20,888 nt of DNA from an uncultured Microbacterium sp. GTDB taxonomy: Bacteria; Actinomycetota; Actinomycetes; Actinomycetales; Microbacteriaceae. The notes beneath the pieces were generated by a model that had not been told where the DNA came from, ran no database searches, and saw nothing but the letters and a program-made list of their open reading frames with translations. The stretch spans positions 1 through 20,888 of the forward strand of contig CANSLE010000011.1 in assembly GCA_947647645.1 (NCBI GenBank), read 5' to 3'. The translations under genes were made by a program, and so were the position numbers. This document shows, one piece after another, positions 6,298-13,401 of this stretch; positions within the stretch are counted from its first letter, which is position 1; the number at the start of each line of letters is the position of its first letter.

Positions 6298-7255
6298 CGG
6301 GAACAGGGAGCATCGGATCGGCCGACAGGGCGACGACCGGCGCCTGCGCAGCATCCATCCGCACGAGCACCACCCCCGCGAGCAGCAGCGCTCCCCCGAC
6401 GATCTGCACCGGCGAGGGGGTCTCGCCGAGCAGCAGCCACGCGAAGCCCAGGGCGAACAACACCTCGCTGAGTCCGATGAACGACGCCAACCGGGCCCCC
6501 ACGCGCGGCACCGCCATGACGCCGAACGCGTAGCCCAGCGTCGTCCCGACGGCACCGACCCAGACGAGGGCGAGGATGCCGGGGACCTCGATCCCGCGGA
6601 AGAGCACCGCGATCGGCGGCGCGGAGAAGGGCATCGCGCCCGTGAGCGCGAGGACGGTGACGACCGCGGCGCCGACCAGCAATCCCCCTCCCGCGAGCGC
6701 GAGCGGTGGCATGTCGGCGCCCGCGCGCTCGCTCATGACGAAGTAGACGCACACGCACAGGGCCGCGCCGAGCGCCAGCAGCGTGCCGAGGAGGTCGAAG
6801 CGCGCGCCTGCGATGTCGACGACGAGCACGAGGCCCGCGATCGCGACCACCGATCCGACCACGACGAGACGCGATGGCGCGCGACGGGTGCGCAGCCACA
6901 CGAATCCCACGAGCATGACCGGAGCGAGGTACTGGACCAGCAGAGCCACCGCCACCGGCATCCGCTGCATCGCGGAGAAGAAGAGCAGCTGACAGCCGAG
7001 GACGGGGATGAGTCCGAAGGCGAGGAGGGCGAGGCCGTGGCGGCGGAGGAATCCCCGCCCGCGACGCGCTGCTCGCACGAGGGCCGGCGACAGGATCAGG
7101 CCGGCGAGCCCCATGCGCACGGCGAGCGCCGCCGACAGGGACCAGCCGGCTTCGAGGAGCGGCTTGACCAGTGGGCCGCTCGAGGAGAACGCGAGGGCCG
7201 AGACCACCGCCAGCACGATGCCAGAGGTGCGGGCGGATGAAGCAGTACGGGACAC
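6239..7255 (-). CDS. EamA/DMT-superfamily transporter (probable metabolite exporter)
   Basis: A 338-residue membrane protein with about ten hydrophobic segments in two EamA repeats, the first starting GIVLAVVSALAFSSSGPLVK (12-31) and the second near LLGTLLALGAALCVCVYFVM (135-154). SEVLFALGFAWLLLGETPSP is the typical EamA signature near the end of the second repeat. Such proteins export amino acids or other small metabolites; no substrate can be read from sequence. GTG 7255 is chosen because AAGGA lies 7 nt upstream. The last 20 codons overlap the Lrp gene on the other strand. It is divergent from a CGNR regulator, which makes that regulator its likely controller. The C-terminal tail after residue 300 is polar and not conserved in type. 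Confidence 0.88.
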   Translation of the reverse strand: MSRTASSARTSGIVLAVVSALAFSSSGPLVKPLLEAGWSLSAALAVRMGLAGLILSPALVRAARRGRGFLRRHGLALLAFGLIPVLGCQLLFFSAMQRMPVAVALLVQYLAPVMLVGFVWLRTRRAPSRLVVVGSVVAIAGLVLVVDIAGARFDLLGTLLALGAALCVCVYFVMSERAGADMPPLALAGGGLLVGAAVVTVLALTGAMPFSAPPIAVLFRGIEVPGILALVWVGAVGTTLGYAFGVMAVPRVGARLASFIGLSEVLFALGFAWLLLGETPSPVQIVGGALLLAGVVLVRMDAAQAPVVALSADPMLPVPVSGSPRRVPAPEAGGPDSR

Positions 7256-7303
7256 CGGCGTTCCTTGCGGGTTCGATGCTGACTGTCATGACTGAAAGGC
7301 GAT

Positions 7304-7320
7304 TACACTAGTGACACTAG
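7304..7320. promoter_or_regulatory. operator CTAGTG-A-CACTAG over the eamA/CGNR divergent promoters
   Basis: Perfect 6-bp arms around one base at 7308-7320. On the plus strand TACACT (7304-7309) is a -10 box for the CGNR gene, with a start about 29 nt before its GTG. On the minus strand TAGTGT (7310-7305) can serve as -10 for the exporter. The palindrome therefore covers both promoters and fits an autoregulatory site for the CGNR protein. Confidence 0.6.
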
Positions 7321-7344
7321 CGCTCATTGATGTCAGGAGTCAAC

Positions 7345-7905
7345 GTGGTCTTCATCCATGACACGGAGGTGTCGCTGCGCGCCGCCGCCGCGCTCGTCAA
7401 CACGCTTCCCGGGCCCGACGCAGTGGGGGGCGACCGGCTACAGACGCAGGACGACCTCGATGCGTACCTCGCGGAGTTCTCCTATACCGGCGAGCTCCGC
7501 CGGGACGCCGCGGAGCTCGCGGCCGTGCGGGCGAACCGCCCGCGTCTGCGCGCTCTGTGGGACACCGATCGCGACGGCGCCGTCCCCCTCGTGAACGCGA
7601 TGCTCCGTGACGGGCGGGCGCTGCCCCAACTGGTCATCCACGACGGGTTCGACTGGCACATCCACGCCACCGAACCCGACGCCCCGCTGGCGATGCGCAT
7701 GCTGATCGAGTCGGCGATGGCGTTCGTCGACGTGATCCGCTCGGACGCGTGGGAGCGGGTGCGCGTGTGCGCGGCCGACGACTGCGCGGACGTGTACGTC
7801 GACTTCTCGAAGAACGGCTCGAAGCGTTACTGCGACACGGGCAATTGCGGCAACCGCATGAACGTCAACGCGTACCGTCGCCGGAAGGCGCGAGAAAGCG
7901 CATGA
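7345..7905 (+). CDS. CGNR zinc-finger regulator with ABATE domain
   Basis: A 186-residue protein. The N-terminal part (about 1-130) fits the ABATE putative stress/ligand-binding domain: LRAAAALVNTLPG early on, then RRDAAELAAVRANRPRLRAL. The C-terminal CGNR domain (138-182) has C142 and C147 (VCAADDC), then C163 and C168 in YCDTGNCGNR, a C-x4-C / C-x4-C zinc site followed by the basic NVNAYRRRK segment that is thought to bind DNA. GTG 7345 is preferred because AGGAG lies 5 nt before it; ATG 7330 has no ribosome site. It is divergent from the EamA exporter and shares its control region, suggesting it regulates that gene. The last 41 nt overlap the convergent hydrolase gene. Confidence 0.85.
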   Translation: MVFIHDTEVSLRAAAALVNTLPGPDAVGGDRLQTQDDLDAYLAEFSYTGELRRDAAELAAVRANRPRLRALWDTDRDGAVPLVNAMLRDGRALPQLVIHDGFDWHIHATEPDAPLAMRMLIESAMAFVDVIRSDAWERVRVCAADDCADVYVDFSKNGSKRYCDTGNCGNRMNVNAYRRRKARESA

Positions 7906-8764
7906 TCGCCGCTGCCGCCGCCTGCGGCGTCTCATAGTGGATGAGGTGCCCCACCGCGGGGATCTCGACCAGCTCCGCCGCGGGGAAGAGCGTCTGCAGG
8001 TGACGTTCGGCCTCGATCGGGGTGATGTCGTCCTTCTCGGCGGCGATGAGCAGCGTCGGCTGCCCCATCGCCGGCGCGAACCGGCGCACATCGTTGGACA
8101 CCGACGCGACGAAACCCTCGTGGAGCACGTCGCGGTCACCGAAGCCGGAGAAGTAGGTGTCGTGCTGGTCGTGGATGAAACGCCGGAGCTGCGGGTCGCG
8201 CGTCTTCGCCATGGACACGCTCATGATGCGGACGACGGCGCGGTTGCGCAGCAACGCGTCGCCCAGCCGCTTCGGCAATCTCGCGCCGGCCCAGTAGTAG
8301 AAGACCGCCAGGCGGGTGAGGATGCCGCGCGGACCCTCCAGGGCGGGTGCACCGATCGGGTTGACGAGGATCACGCGCGGCGTCTCCAGTCCTCCCGCGA
8401 CCGCCGCGGCCACCACGATCGAGCCGAACGAGTGGCCGAGGACGACGGCGCCCGGAGCGACGGTGTCGACGAAGGCACGCAGCCAGCCCGCGTACGCGTC
8501 GATCGTGTGCTCGACCCCGGGCAGGGGCGGGGTCTCACCGAACCCCGGCAGATCGGGCGAGATCACGCGGACGCCGTCGAGGAAAGCGACCACCGGCTCG
8601 AGCCCGTGGTGGTCGCCCCGGAACCCATGGACGGCGACGAGGGTGAGCGGGGCATCCGCGGGTCCGTACTCCCAGTAGGCGGTCGTTCCGCCCGCCAGCT
8701 CGAGCGCATGTCGCGACACGGGAACGGCGGCGAGCCGCTCGGCATAGGGCGAGACGACGGTCAT
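7865..8764 (-). CDS. alpha/beta-fold hydrolase
   Basis: A 299-residue cytoplasmic hydrolase with a complete catalytic triad: nucleophile S112 in GHSFG (110-114), probable acid D245 or D246 in AAEKDDITP (241-249), and H273 in VGHLIH (271-276). HGFRG (46-50) supplies the oxyanion hole and DLPGFGE (71-77) is the usual loop after strand 4. A cap region of about 60 residues (150-210) is rich in aromatic and basic residues. Substrate unknown; esterase, lipase-like or C-C hydrolase activity are all possible. ATG 8764 has no good ribosome site, but TAGACT lies exactly 6 nt before it. It faces the CGNR gene, with a 41-nt overlap at the 3' ends, and is divergent from the exonuclease gene. Confidence 0.85.
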   Translation of the reverse strand: MTVVSPYAERLAAVPVSRHALELAGGTTAYWEYGPADAPLTLVAVHGFRGDHHGLEPVVAFLDGVRVISPDLPGFGETPPLPGVEHTIDAYAGWLRAFVDTVAPGAVVLGHSFGSIVVAAAVAGGLETPRVILVNPIGAPALEGPRGILTRLAVFYYWAGARLPKRLGDALLRNRAVVRIMSVSMAKTRDPQLRRFIHDQHDTYFSGFGDRDVLHEGFVASVSNDVRRFAPAMGQPTLLIAAEKDDITPIEAERHLQTLFPAAELVEIPAVGHLIHYETPQAAAAAIMRFLAPSGDGTR

Positions 8765-8770
8765 CCCAGA

Positions 8771-8776
8771 AGTCTA
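8771..8776 (-). promoter_or_regulatory. -10 box of hydrolase gene, leaderless start predicted
   Basis: Minus strand reads TAGACT-TCTGGG-ATG. The box is 6 nt from the ATG at 8764, so transcription should begin at the start codon. Confidence 0.5.
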
Positions 8777-8850
8777 GGAGTCCGGCGCTGGACGGACGCC
8801 GATGCCGCCCTTGCCCCGCGTGCCGCCCCGTCGACGTCGGAACCGGCGCA

Positions 8851-8856
8851 TACCGT
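8851..8856 (+). promoter_or_regulatory. -10 box of exonuclease gene, leaderless start predicted
   Basis: TACCGT is followed by 7 nt and ATG 8864. The CAAGGGC between could act as a weak ribosome site only if the transcript began further up. Confidence 0.4.
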
Positions 8857-8863
8857 CAAGGGC

Positions 8864-9616
8864 ATGGAACAGTGGCAGGCACTCCCCCTCTGGGACGACG
8901 AGCCCGCCGTCGCCGGGGCGTCTGCCGTGTCCGGCGGGTGGGCGGATGCCGTCGGCATCTTCGATCTGGAGACCACCGGCGTCGACGTCACGGCCGACCG
9001 GATCGTGAGCGCACACGTCGGACTCCTCGACGCGAACGGCGCACCCGTCCATGCGCAGTCCTGGCTCGCAGACCCCGGTGTCGAGATCCCCGACGGCGCA
9101 ACCGCGGTCCACGGCATCACCACCGCACACGCCCGCGCACACGGACGCCACGCCGCCGCCGTGGTCGCGGAGGTGGTCGCCGCCCTCCGCGATCTGCTCG
9201 ACGCGGGCATCCCCGTCGTCGCCTATAACGCTCCGTTCGACTTCTCACTGCTCAAGCACGAGGCGCTGCGCCATGACGTCCCGCCGATCCTCGACCCGGC
9301 GCCGGTCATCGATCCGCTCGTGCTCGACAAGGCGCACGACCGATTCCGCAAGGGCAAGCGCACCCTCGAGGCGGTGGCGGCGCACTACGCCGTGCCCCTC
9401 GTCGGCGCCCACGACGCCGCCGCTGACGCGATCGCCGCCGGTCGAGTCGCTCAGGCACTCGCCCGCCGCTTCGCGATCGATGCCCCGCTGGAGGAGCTGC
9501 ACACCCGGCAGGTGGGCTGGGCGCGCTCGCAGGCCGACAGCCTGACCGACTATTTCATCCGCATCGGCCGCCTCGACCCCGAGCACCGCCTCGACGGCAG
9601 CTGGCCCATCCGCTGA
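8864..9616 (+). CDS. DnaQ-like (DEDDh) 3'-5' exonuclease
   Basis: A 250-residue single-domain nuclease related to the proofreading subunit of DNA polymerase III. Exo I motif is FDLETTG (33-39) with D34 and E36; Exo II is YNAPFDFSLL (121-130) with D126; Exo III is H183-x4-D188 in GAHDAAADA, which places it in the DEDDh group with two-metal catalysis. VHGIT (82-86) is also typical. Residues 1-28 are a variable lead. Stand-alone DEDDh proteins of this size are common in actinobacteria and degrade single-stranded DNA or RNA ends; the in vivo role is not known. ATG 8864 is the only start consistent with the motif spacing and the promoter. The gene ends at a strong terminator that it shares with rpmE2. 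Confidence 0.9.
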   Translation: MEQWQALPLWDDEPAVAGASAVSGGWADAVGIFDLETTGVDVTADRIVSAHVGLLDANGAPVHAQSWLADPGVEIPDGATAVHGITTAHARAHGRHAAAVVAEVVAALRDLLDAGIPVVAYNAPFDFSLLKHEALRHDVPPILDPAPVIDPLVLDKAHDRFRKGKRTLEAVAAHYAVPLVGAHDAAADAIAAGRVAQALARRFAIDAPLEELHTRQVGWARSQADSLTDYFIRIGRLDPEHRLDGSWPIR

Positions 9617-9643
9617 ATCGGCGCGGGGACGGCCCCAGAACGA

Positions 9644-9671
9644 GAGAAGCCCCGCCGGAGCGGGGCTTCTC
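9644..9671. terminator. strong bidirectional terminator between exonuclease and rpmE2
   Basis: GAGAAGCCCCGC, loop CGGA, GCGGGGCTTCTC: a perfect 12-bp stem. It lies between two convergent genes and can serve both. No long T tract follows, as is usual in GC-rich actinobacteria. Confidence 0.85.
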
Positions 9672-9683
9672 GAGGCGTCGGGC

Positions 9684-9941
9684 CTACTTGCTCGAGCCGC
9701 CGAAGTTCTTGAAGCGCTGGTTGAACTTCTCGACGCGACCGGCCGAGTCCATGATGCGCTGCTTGCCCGTGTAGAACGGGTGCGAGGCGGAGGAGATCTC
9801 GACGTCGATGACCGGGTAGGTCTCGCCGTCGAGCTCGATCGTCTTGTCGCTCGTGACCGTCGAGCGGGTGAGGAAGGTCTCGCCCGAGCCGAGGTCGCGG
9901 AACACGACCGCCTGGTACGCGGGGTGGATGTCAGTCTTCAT
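9684..9941 (-). CDS. rpmE2: 50S ribosomal protein L31, type B (zinc-free)
   Basis: An 85-residue ribosomal protein that bridges subunits on the large ribosomal subunit. It starts MKTDIHPAYQAVVFRDLGSG and has SASHPFYTGKQ (51-61) and GRVEKFNQRFKNF (68-80), all typical of L31 type B. It contains no cysteine, so it lacks the CxxC zinc site of type A L31 and does not need zinc. ATG 9941 is set by AAGGA with 5-nt spacing; an upstream in-frame extension would run through the leader hairpins. In many bacteria this paralogue is induced by zinc starvation through Zur; no clear Zur palindrome is seen here. The gene has its own promoter and a structured leader. Confidence 0.97.
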   Translation of the reverse strand: MKTDIHPAYQAVVFRDLGSGETFLTRSTVTSDKTIELDGETYPVIDVEISSASHPFYTGKQRIMDSAGRVEKFNQRFKNFGGSSK

Positions 9942-9958
9942 GGGATTCCTTAGGTGAT

Positions 9959-10005
9959 GCCCTGGATTTTGCCAGGGCGAGGGAAGTCTGCGGTGCGAAT
10001 GCACC
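9959..10005 (-). other. structured 5' leader of rpmE2 mRNA
   Basis: Two hairpins follow in the leader. GGTGC-loop-GCACC (10005-9992 on the minus strand) has a 5-bp stem. GCCCTGG-CAAAAT-CCAGGGC (9978-9959) has a 7-bp stem and ends about 10 nt before the AAGGA ribosome site. The predicted leader is about 66 nt. Ribosomal protein leaders often carry autoregulatory sites; the function here is inference. Confidence 0.55.
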
Positions 10006-10013
10006 AAGGGTCG

Positions 10014-10043
10014 ATCATACCAGCAGCACCCGCCGATCGGGAA
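10014..10043 (-). promoter_or_regulatory. rpmE2 promoter with extended -10 TGG-TATGAT
   Basis: Minus strand TATGAT (10019-10014) is one base from the TATAAT consensus and is preceded by TGG, an extended -10. TTCCCG (10043-10038) lies 18 bp upstream as a weak -35. It is the best -10 in the window and suits a strongly expressed ribosomal protein gene. Confidence 0.65.
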
Positions 10044-10046
10044 CGC

Positions 10047-10838
10047 TCAGTCGCCACGTGTGGCACGGGCCGCGTAGCGCCCCGCCTCCGCGCTGAGCGC
10101 GATGGGCATGCCGAAGGTGGCAGCCAGGTTCTCCTCGGTCAGCGTCTGCCCGAGGGGGCCGGCGGCGACGACGCCGCCGCCGCGCAGCAGTAGCACGTGC
10201 GTGAATCCGACCGGGATCTCCTCGACGTGGTGCGTGACCATCACCATGGCGGGCGTCGTCGGGGCCTGGGCGTAGCCGCTGAGCAGTTCGAGCAGCTCCT
10301 CGCGTGCTCCGAGGTCGAGGCTCGCGGTGGGCTCGTCGAGCAGCAGGAGCTCGGGGTCGGTCATGACGGCCCGGGCGATCTGGACCCTCTTCTGCTCCCC
10401 GTCGGACAGGGTTCCGAAGGTGCGCTCGGCAAGGTGGTCGAGGTGCCACTCGGCCAGCACCCGACGGGCGCGGCGTTCGTCGATCGTCTCGTAGGACTCG
10501 TTCCAGCGCCCCAGCACCGAGAACGCGGCGGTGAGCACCACATCCAGCACCGTCTCTTCCGGCGGCACGCGACGCGCCATCGCCGACGAGGCGAACCCGA
10601 TGCGGGGACGGAGGTCGAAGACATCCGTGCGACCCAGCCGCTCGTCGAGGATCGTCACCTCGCCGGAGGTGGGGTGGATCAGCGTGGCGGCCAGCTGCAG
10701 GATCGTCGTCTTGCCGGCGCCGTTCGGCCCGAGCACCACCCAGCGCTGGTCATCGGCGACGTTCCAGTCGGTGTGATCGATGATGTTGCGGGCGTTGCGG
10801 CGGACGACGACATCGAGGAACTCGAGCACCTGGGGCAT
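10047..10838 (-). CDS. ABC transporter ATP-binding protein without a partner permease here
   Basis: A 263-residue single ATPase domain. Walker A is GPNGAGKTT (37-45), the signature is LSDGEQKR (144-151), Walker B is LLLLDEP (164-170) and the switch histidine is H203 in VTHH. DGEQ in place of the common GGQ is seen in the YlmA/ModF-like branch of soluble or import-type ATPases. No permease or binding protein is near: glgA is upstream on the same strand, rpmE2 downstream. It may energise a permease coded elsewhere or act as a soluble ATPase. ATG 10838 has TAGGCT exactly 6 nt upstream, which predicts a leaderless mRNA independent of glgA. Confidence 0.88.
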   Translation of the reverse strand: MPQVLEFLDVVVRRNARNIIDHTDWNVADDQRWVVLGPNGAGKTTILQLAATLIHPTSGEVTILDERLGRTDVFDLRPRIGFASSAMARRVPPEETVLDVVLTAAFSVLGRWNESYETIDERRARRVLAEWHLDHLAERTFGTLSDGEQKRVQIARAVMTDPELLLLDEPTASLDLGAREELLELLSGYAQAPTTPAMVMVTHHVEEIPVGFTHVLLLRGGGVVAAGPLGQTLTEENLAATFGMPIALSAEAGRYAARATRGD

Positions 10839-10844
10839 GCGTCC

Positions 10845-10850
10845 AGCCTA
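10845..10850 (-). promoter_or_regulatory. -10 box of the ABC ATPase gene, leaderless start predicted
   Basis: Minus strand reads TAGGCT-GGACGC-ATG, 6 nt from box to start. The same hexamer TAGGCT precedes four other genes in the window. Confidence 0.5.
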
Positions 10851-10851
10851 T

Positions 10852-10864
10852 CGGGGCAGCCCCG
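10852..10864 (-). terminator. possible short terminator after glgA
   Basis: CGGGG-CAG-CCCCG forms a 5-bp stem with a 3-nt loop, 33 nt after the glgA stop and abutting the -10 of the next gene. Stem is short and has no T tract. Confidence 0.3.
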
Positions 10865-10896
10865 ACGGTTCGGGCGGCACGCGCCGGGTCTTCGCG

Positions 10897-12090
10897 TCAG
10901 GCCGGACGCACCGACACCTCGCGGTACAACGCCTCGGTGGCATCCGCGATGGCCTGCCAGCTGAAGGCGGTCGCCGCCCGTTCCCGCCCCGCCTCGCCGT
11001 AGGCACGGGCCCGCTCGGGGTCGGAGACGACCTCGGTGAGGACGGCGGCGAGGTCCGCGACGAAGCGCTCGGAGTCCACCGGCGTGCCGGTACCGTCCTG
11101 GAGCTGTTCGATCGGCACGAGGCGTCCGGTGACACCGTCGACGACCACTTCGGGGATGCCGCCGGTCGCCGTCCCCACGACGGCGGCGCCGCAGGCCATG
11201 GCCTCGAGGTTCACAATGCCCAACGGCTCGTAGACGCTCGGGCAGACGAAGGTCGTCGCCGAGGTGAGGATGGCGCACAACTCGTCCCGTTGGAGGAACT
11301 CGTCGATCCAGACGACGCCGTCGCGACGGGCCTGGAGCTCGCGGACGAGCCCCTCGACCTCAGCCATGATGTGGGGGGTGTCCGGCGCGCCGGCGCAGAG
11401 CACGATCTGGACGTCGGGCGGCAGCTGCGCGGCCGCCCGGAGGAAGTACGGCAGTCCCTTCTGCCGGGTGATCCGGCCGACGAAGACGACGGAGGGTCGG
11501 TTCGGGTCGATGCCGTGCCGCTCGAGCAGCGCGTGGTCCTCCCGCGGACGCCACGTCTCGACGTCGATGCCGTTGTAGATCACATGGACCTTCGCCGGAT
11601 CGAGCGACGGGTAGCTGCGGAGGATGTCGCGACGCATCCCGTCGCTCACGGCGATCACCGCGGCAGCACTCTCGTACGCCGTCTTCTCGATGTCGCTCGA
11701 CACGGCGTAGCCGCCGCCGAGCTGCTCCGCCTTCCACGGCCGCAGCGGCTCCAGCGAGTGCGCCGTGATGACATGCGGGATGCCGTGCAGCAAGGCGGCG
11801 AGGTGTCCCGCGAAGTTGGCGTACCAGGTGTGCGAGTGCACGACGTCGGCCCCGGCGACGTCACCGACGATCTCCAGGTCGGTGCCGAGCGTCTGGACGG
11901 CGGGGTTCGCGGTCGACAGCTCCGCCGGCACGCCGTACGAGGTCGTGTCGGCCTCGTCGCGCCCGGCTCCGAACGCGCGAACCTGCACCTCGACGCTGCG
12001 GCGCAGCGCCTTCACGAGCTCGGTGACGTGGACGCCGGCACCCCCGTATATCTCCGGCGGGTACTCCTTGGTGACGATGTCAACGCGCAT
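10897..12090 (-). CDS. glgA: glycogen synthase, Corynebacterium-family GT4 type
   Basis: A 397-residue retaining glycosyltransferase. The N-terminal Rossmann domain starts VDIVTKEYPPEIYGGAGVHV (3-22), with the donor-binding KEYPPEIYGGAG loop. HTWYANFAGHLAALLHGIPH and VITAHSLEPLRPWK follow. The C-terminal domain has FVGRITRQKGLPYFLRA and the acceptor/donor site VYEPLGIVNLEAMACG, whose E-x7-E pattern (EPLGIVNLE) is the GT4 hallmark. The family, often named GlgA or GlgM, transfers glucose from ADP-glucose to glucan or to glucose-1-phosphate to make maltose-1-phosphate. It is divergent from glgC, which makes ADP-glucose. ATG 12090 has no ribosome site; TAGCGT is 7 nt before it. Confidence 0.93.
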   Translation of the reverse strand: MRVDIVTKEYPPEIYGGAGVHVTELVKALRRSVEVQVRAFGAGRDEADTTSYGVPAELSTANPAVQTLGTDLEIVGDVAGADVVHSHTWYANFAGHLAALLHGIPHVITAHSLEPLRPWKAEQLGGGYAVSSDIEKTAYESAAAVIAVSDGMRRDILRSYPSLDPAKVHVIYNGIDVETWRPREDHALLERHGIDPNRPSVVFVGRITRQKGLPYFLRAAAQLPPDVQIVLCAGAPDTPHIMAEVEGLVRELQARRDGVVWIDEFLQRDELCAILTSATTFVCPSVYEPLGIVNLEAMACGAAVVGTATGGIPEVVVDGVTGRLVPIEQLQDGTGTPVDSERFVADLAAVLTEVVSDPERARAYGEAGRERAATAFSWQAIADATEALYREVSVRPA

Positions 12091-12097
12091 GTCACGA

Positions 12098-12130
12098 ACG
12101 CTAGTACAAGGGCGAACGGGGGCCTAGTGT
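12098..12130. promoter_or_regulatory. back-to-back leaderless promoters of glgA and glgC
   Basis: Minus strand TAGCGT (12103-12098) is 7 nt from the glgA ATG; plus strand TAGTGT (12125-12130) is 6 nt from the glgC ATG. Only 21 bp separate the two boxes, so each -35 region must lie over the other promoter and the two polymerases should exclude one another. Confidence 0.55.
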
Positions 12131-12136
12131 GGTGGC

Positions 12137-13381
12137 ATGCCTGCAGCGCCGAAGGTCTTCGGAATCATCCTCGCCGGGGGCGAGGGAAAGCGCCTCATGC
12201 CTCTGACCGAGGACAGGGCGAAACCGGCCGTGCCGTTCGGCGGCCAGTACCGCCTGATCGACTTCGCCATCTCGAACCTCATCAACTCGGGGCTGCGGCA
12301 GATCGTCGTGCTGACGCAGTACAAGTCGCACAGCCTCGACCGTCACGTGTCGCAGACCTGGCGCATGTCGGCGCTGCTGAACTCGTACGTGGCGTCGGTG
12401 CCGGCGCAGCAACGTCTCGGAAAGCGCTGGTTCTCGGGGTCGGCCGACGCGATCCTGCAGTCACTGAACCTCATCCACGACGAGAAGCCCGACATCGTCG
12501 TCGTCATCGGCGCGGACCACGTGTATCGGATGGACTTCGAGCAGATGCTCGCCGCCCACATCGAGTCAGGCGCCAAGGCGACGGTCGCCGGCATCCGCCA
12601 GCAGATCGGGCTCGCCAACCAGTTCGGCGTCATCGACGTGGAGCCCAGCGACAACATCACGATCCGCGACTTCCTGGAGAAGCCGCAGAACCCCACGGGG
12701 CTCTCGGATGCGCCCCACGAGGTGCTCGCGTCGATGGGCAACTACATCTTCGACGCGGACGCGCTCATCTCCGCCGTCGAGGCCGACGGCGAGCTCCCCG
12801 GCTCGAACCATGACATGGGCGGCGACATCATCCCCTACTTCGTGGGGCGTGGCGAGGCCGCGGTCTACGACTTCAAGCGCAACGATGTCCCGGGCTCGAC
12901 GGATCGCGACCGGGACTACTGGCGTGACGTGGGCACGATCGACTCGTTCTTCGACGCGCACATGGACCTCATCTCGACGCTGCCGATCTTCAACCTCTAC
13001 AACGTCGACTGGCCGATCCACTCGCAGTCGGTCAACTCACCGCCGGCGAAGTTCGTGCGCGACGGCGTGGGCCGTATGGGCAACGCGATCGACTCGATCG
13101 TCTCGCTCGGCTCCGTGCTCTCGGGAACGCACCTCGAACGCTCCGTCGTGGGCCCGTGGACGCTCTCCGGAGGCGGCTCGACGATCACCGACTCCGTGTT
13201 GTTCGACCACGTCCAGGTCGGCGCGGGGGCCCGGGTGCATCGCGCGATCCTCGACAAGAACGTCGTGCTCGAGCCGGGTGCGACAGTCGGGGTCGACCGC
13301 GCGTTCGATCTCTCCCGGGGCTTCACCGTGACCGACAGCGGCATCACCGTCGTGGGCAAGAACGCCTACGTCGCCCGATGA
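12137..13381 (+). CDS. glgC: glucose-1-phosphate adenylyltransferase
   Basis: Makes ADP-glucose from ATP and glucose-1-phosphate, the committed step of glycogen synthesis. The 414-residue length is normal. The nucleotidyltransferase domain begins IILAGGEGKRLMPLTEDRAK (10-29) and goes on PAVPFGGQYRLIDFAISNLI (30-49); WFSGSADAILQ (98-108) and IGADHVYRMDFE (124-135) are family hallmarks, and FLEKP and DYWRDVGTIDSFF lie further on. The last 120 residues form the left-handed beta-helix that takes part in allosteric control. ATG 12137 has no ribosome site; TAGTGT is 6 nt before it, predicting a leaderless mRNA. Divergent from glgA; serB follows 20 nt after the stop on the same strand but has its own -10 box. 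Confidence 0.97.
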   Translation: MPAAPKVFGIILAGGEGKRLMPLTEDRAKPAVPFGGQYRLIDFAISNLINSGLRQIVVLTQYKSHSLDRHVSQTWRMSALLNSYVASVPAQQRLGKRWFSGSADAILQSLNLIHDEKPDIVVVIGADHVYRMDFEQMLAAHIESGAKATVAGIRQQIGLANQFGVIDVEPSDNITIRDFLEKPQNPTGLSDAPHEVLASMGNYIFDADALISAVEADGELPGSNHDMGGDIIPYFVGRGEAAVYDFKRNDVPGSTDRDRDYWRDVGTIDSFFDAHMDLISTLPIFNLYNVDWPIHSQSVNSPPAKFVRDGVGRMGNAIDSIVSLGSVLSGTHLERSVVGPWTLSGGGSTITDSVLFDHVQVGAGARVHRAILDKNVVLEPGATVGVDRAFDLSRGFTVTDSGITVVGKNAYVAR

Positions 13382-13389
13382 CGGACCGC

Positions 13390-13395
13390 TAGGTT
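13390..13395 (+). promoter_or_regulatory. -10 box of serB, leaderless start predicted
   Basis: TAGGTT-GGACGG-GTG: the box begins 9 nt after the glgC stop and lies 6 nt before the serB GTG. GGACGG is a poor ribosome site, so reading from its own leaderless transcript is more likely. Confidence 0.45.
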
Positions 13396-13401
13396 GGACG
13401 G

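Noticed and set aside
7330..7344. Alternative CGNR start ATG 7330
   Set aside because: No ribosome site, whereas GTG 7345 has AGGAG at 5 nt. It cannot be fully excluded as a near-leaderless start.
10780..12813. 677-codon open plus frame across glgA and the start of glgC
   Set aside because: Antisense to glgA and out of frame with glgC; low-complexity Arg/Asp-rich product.
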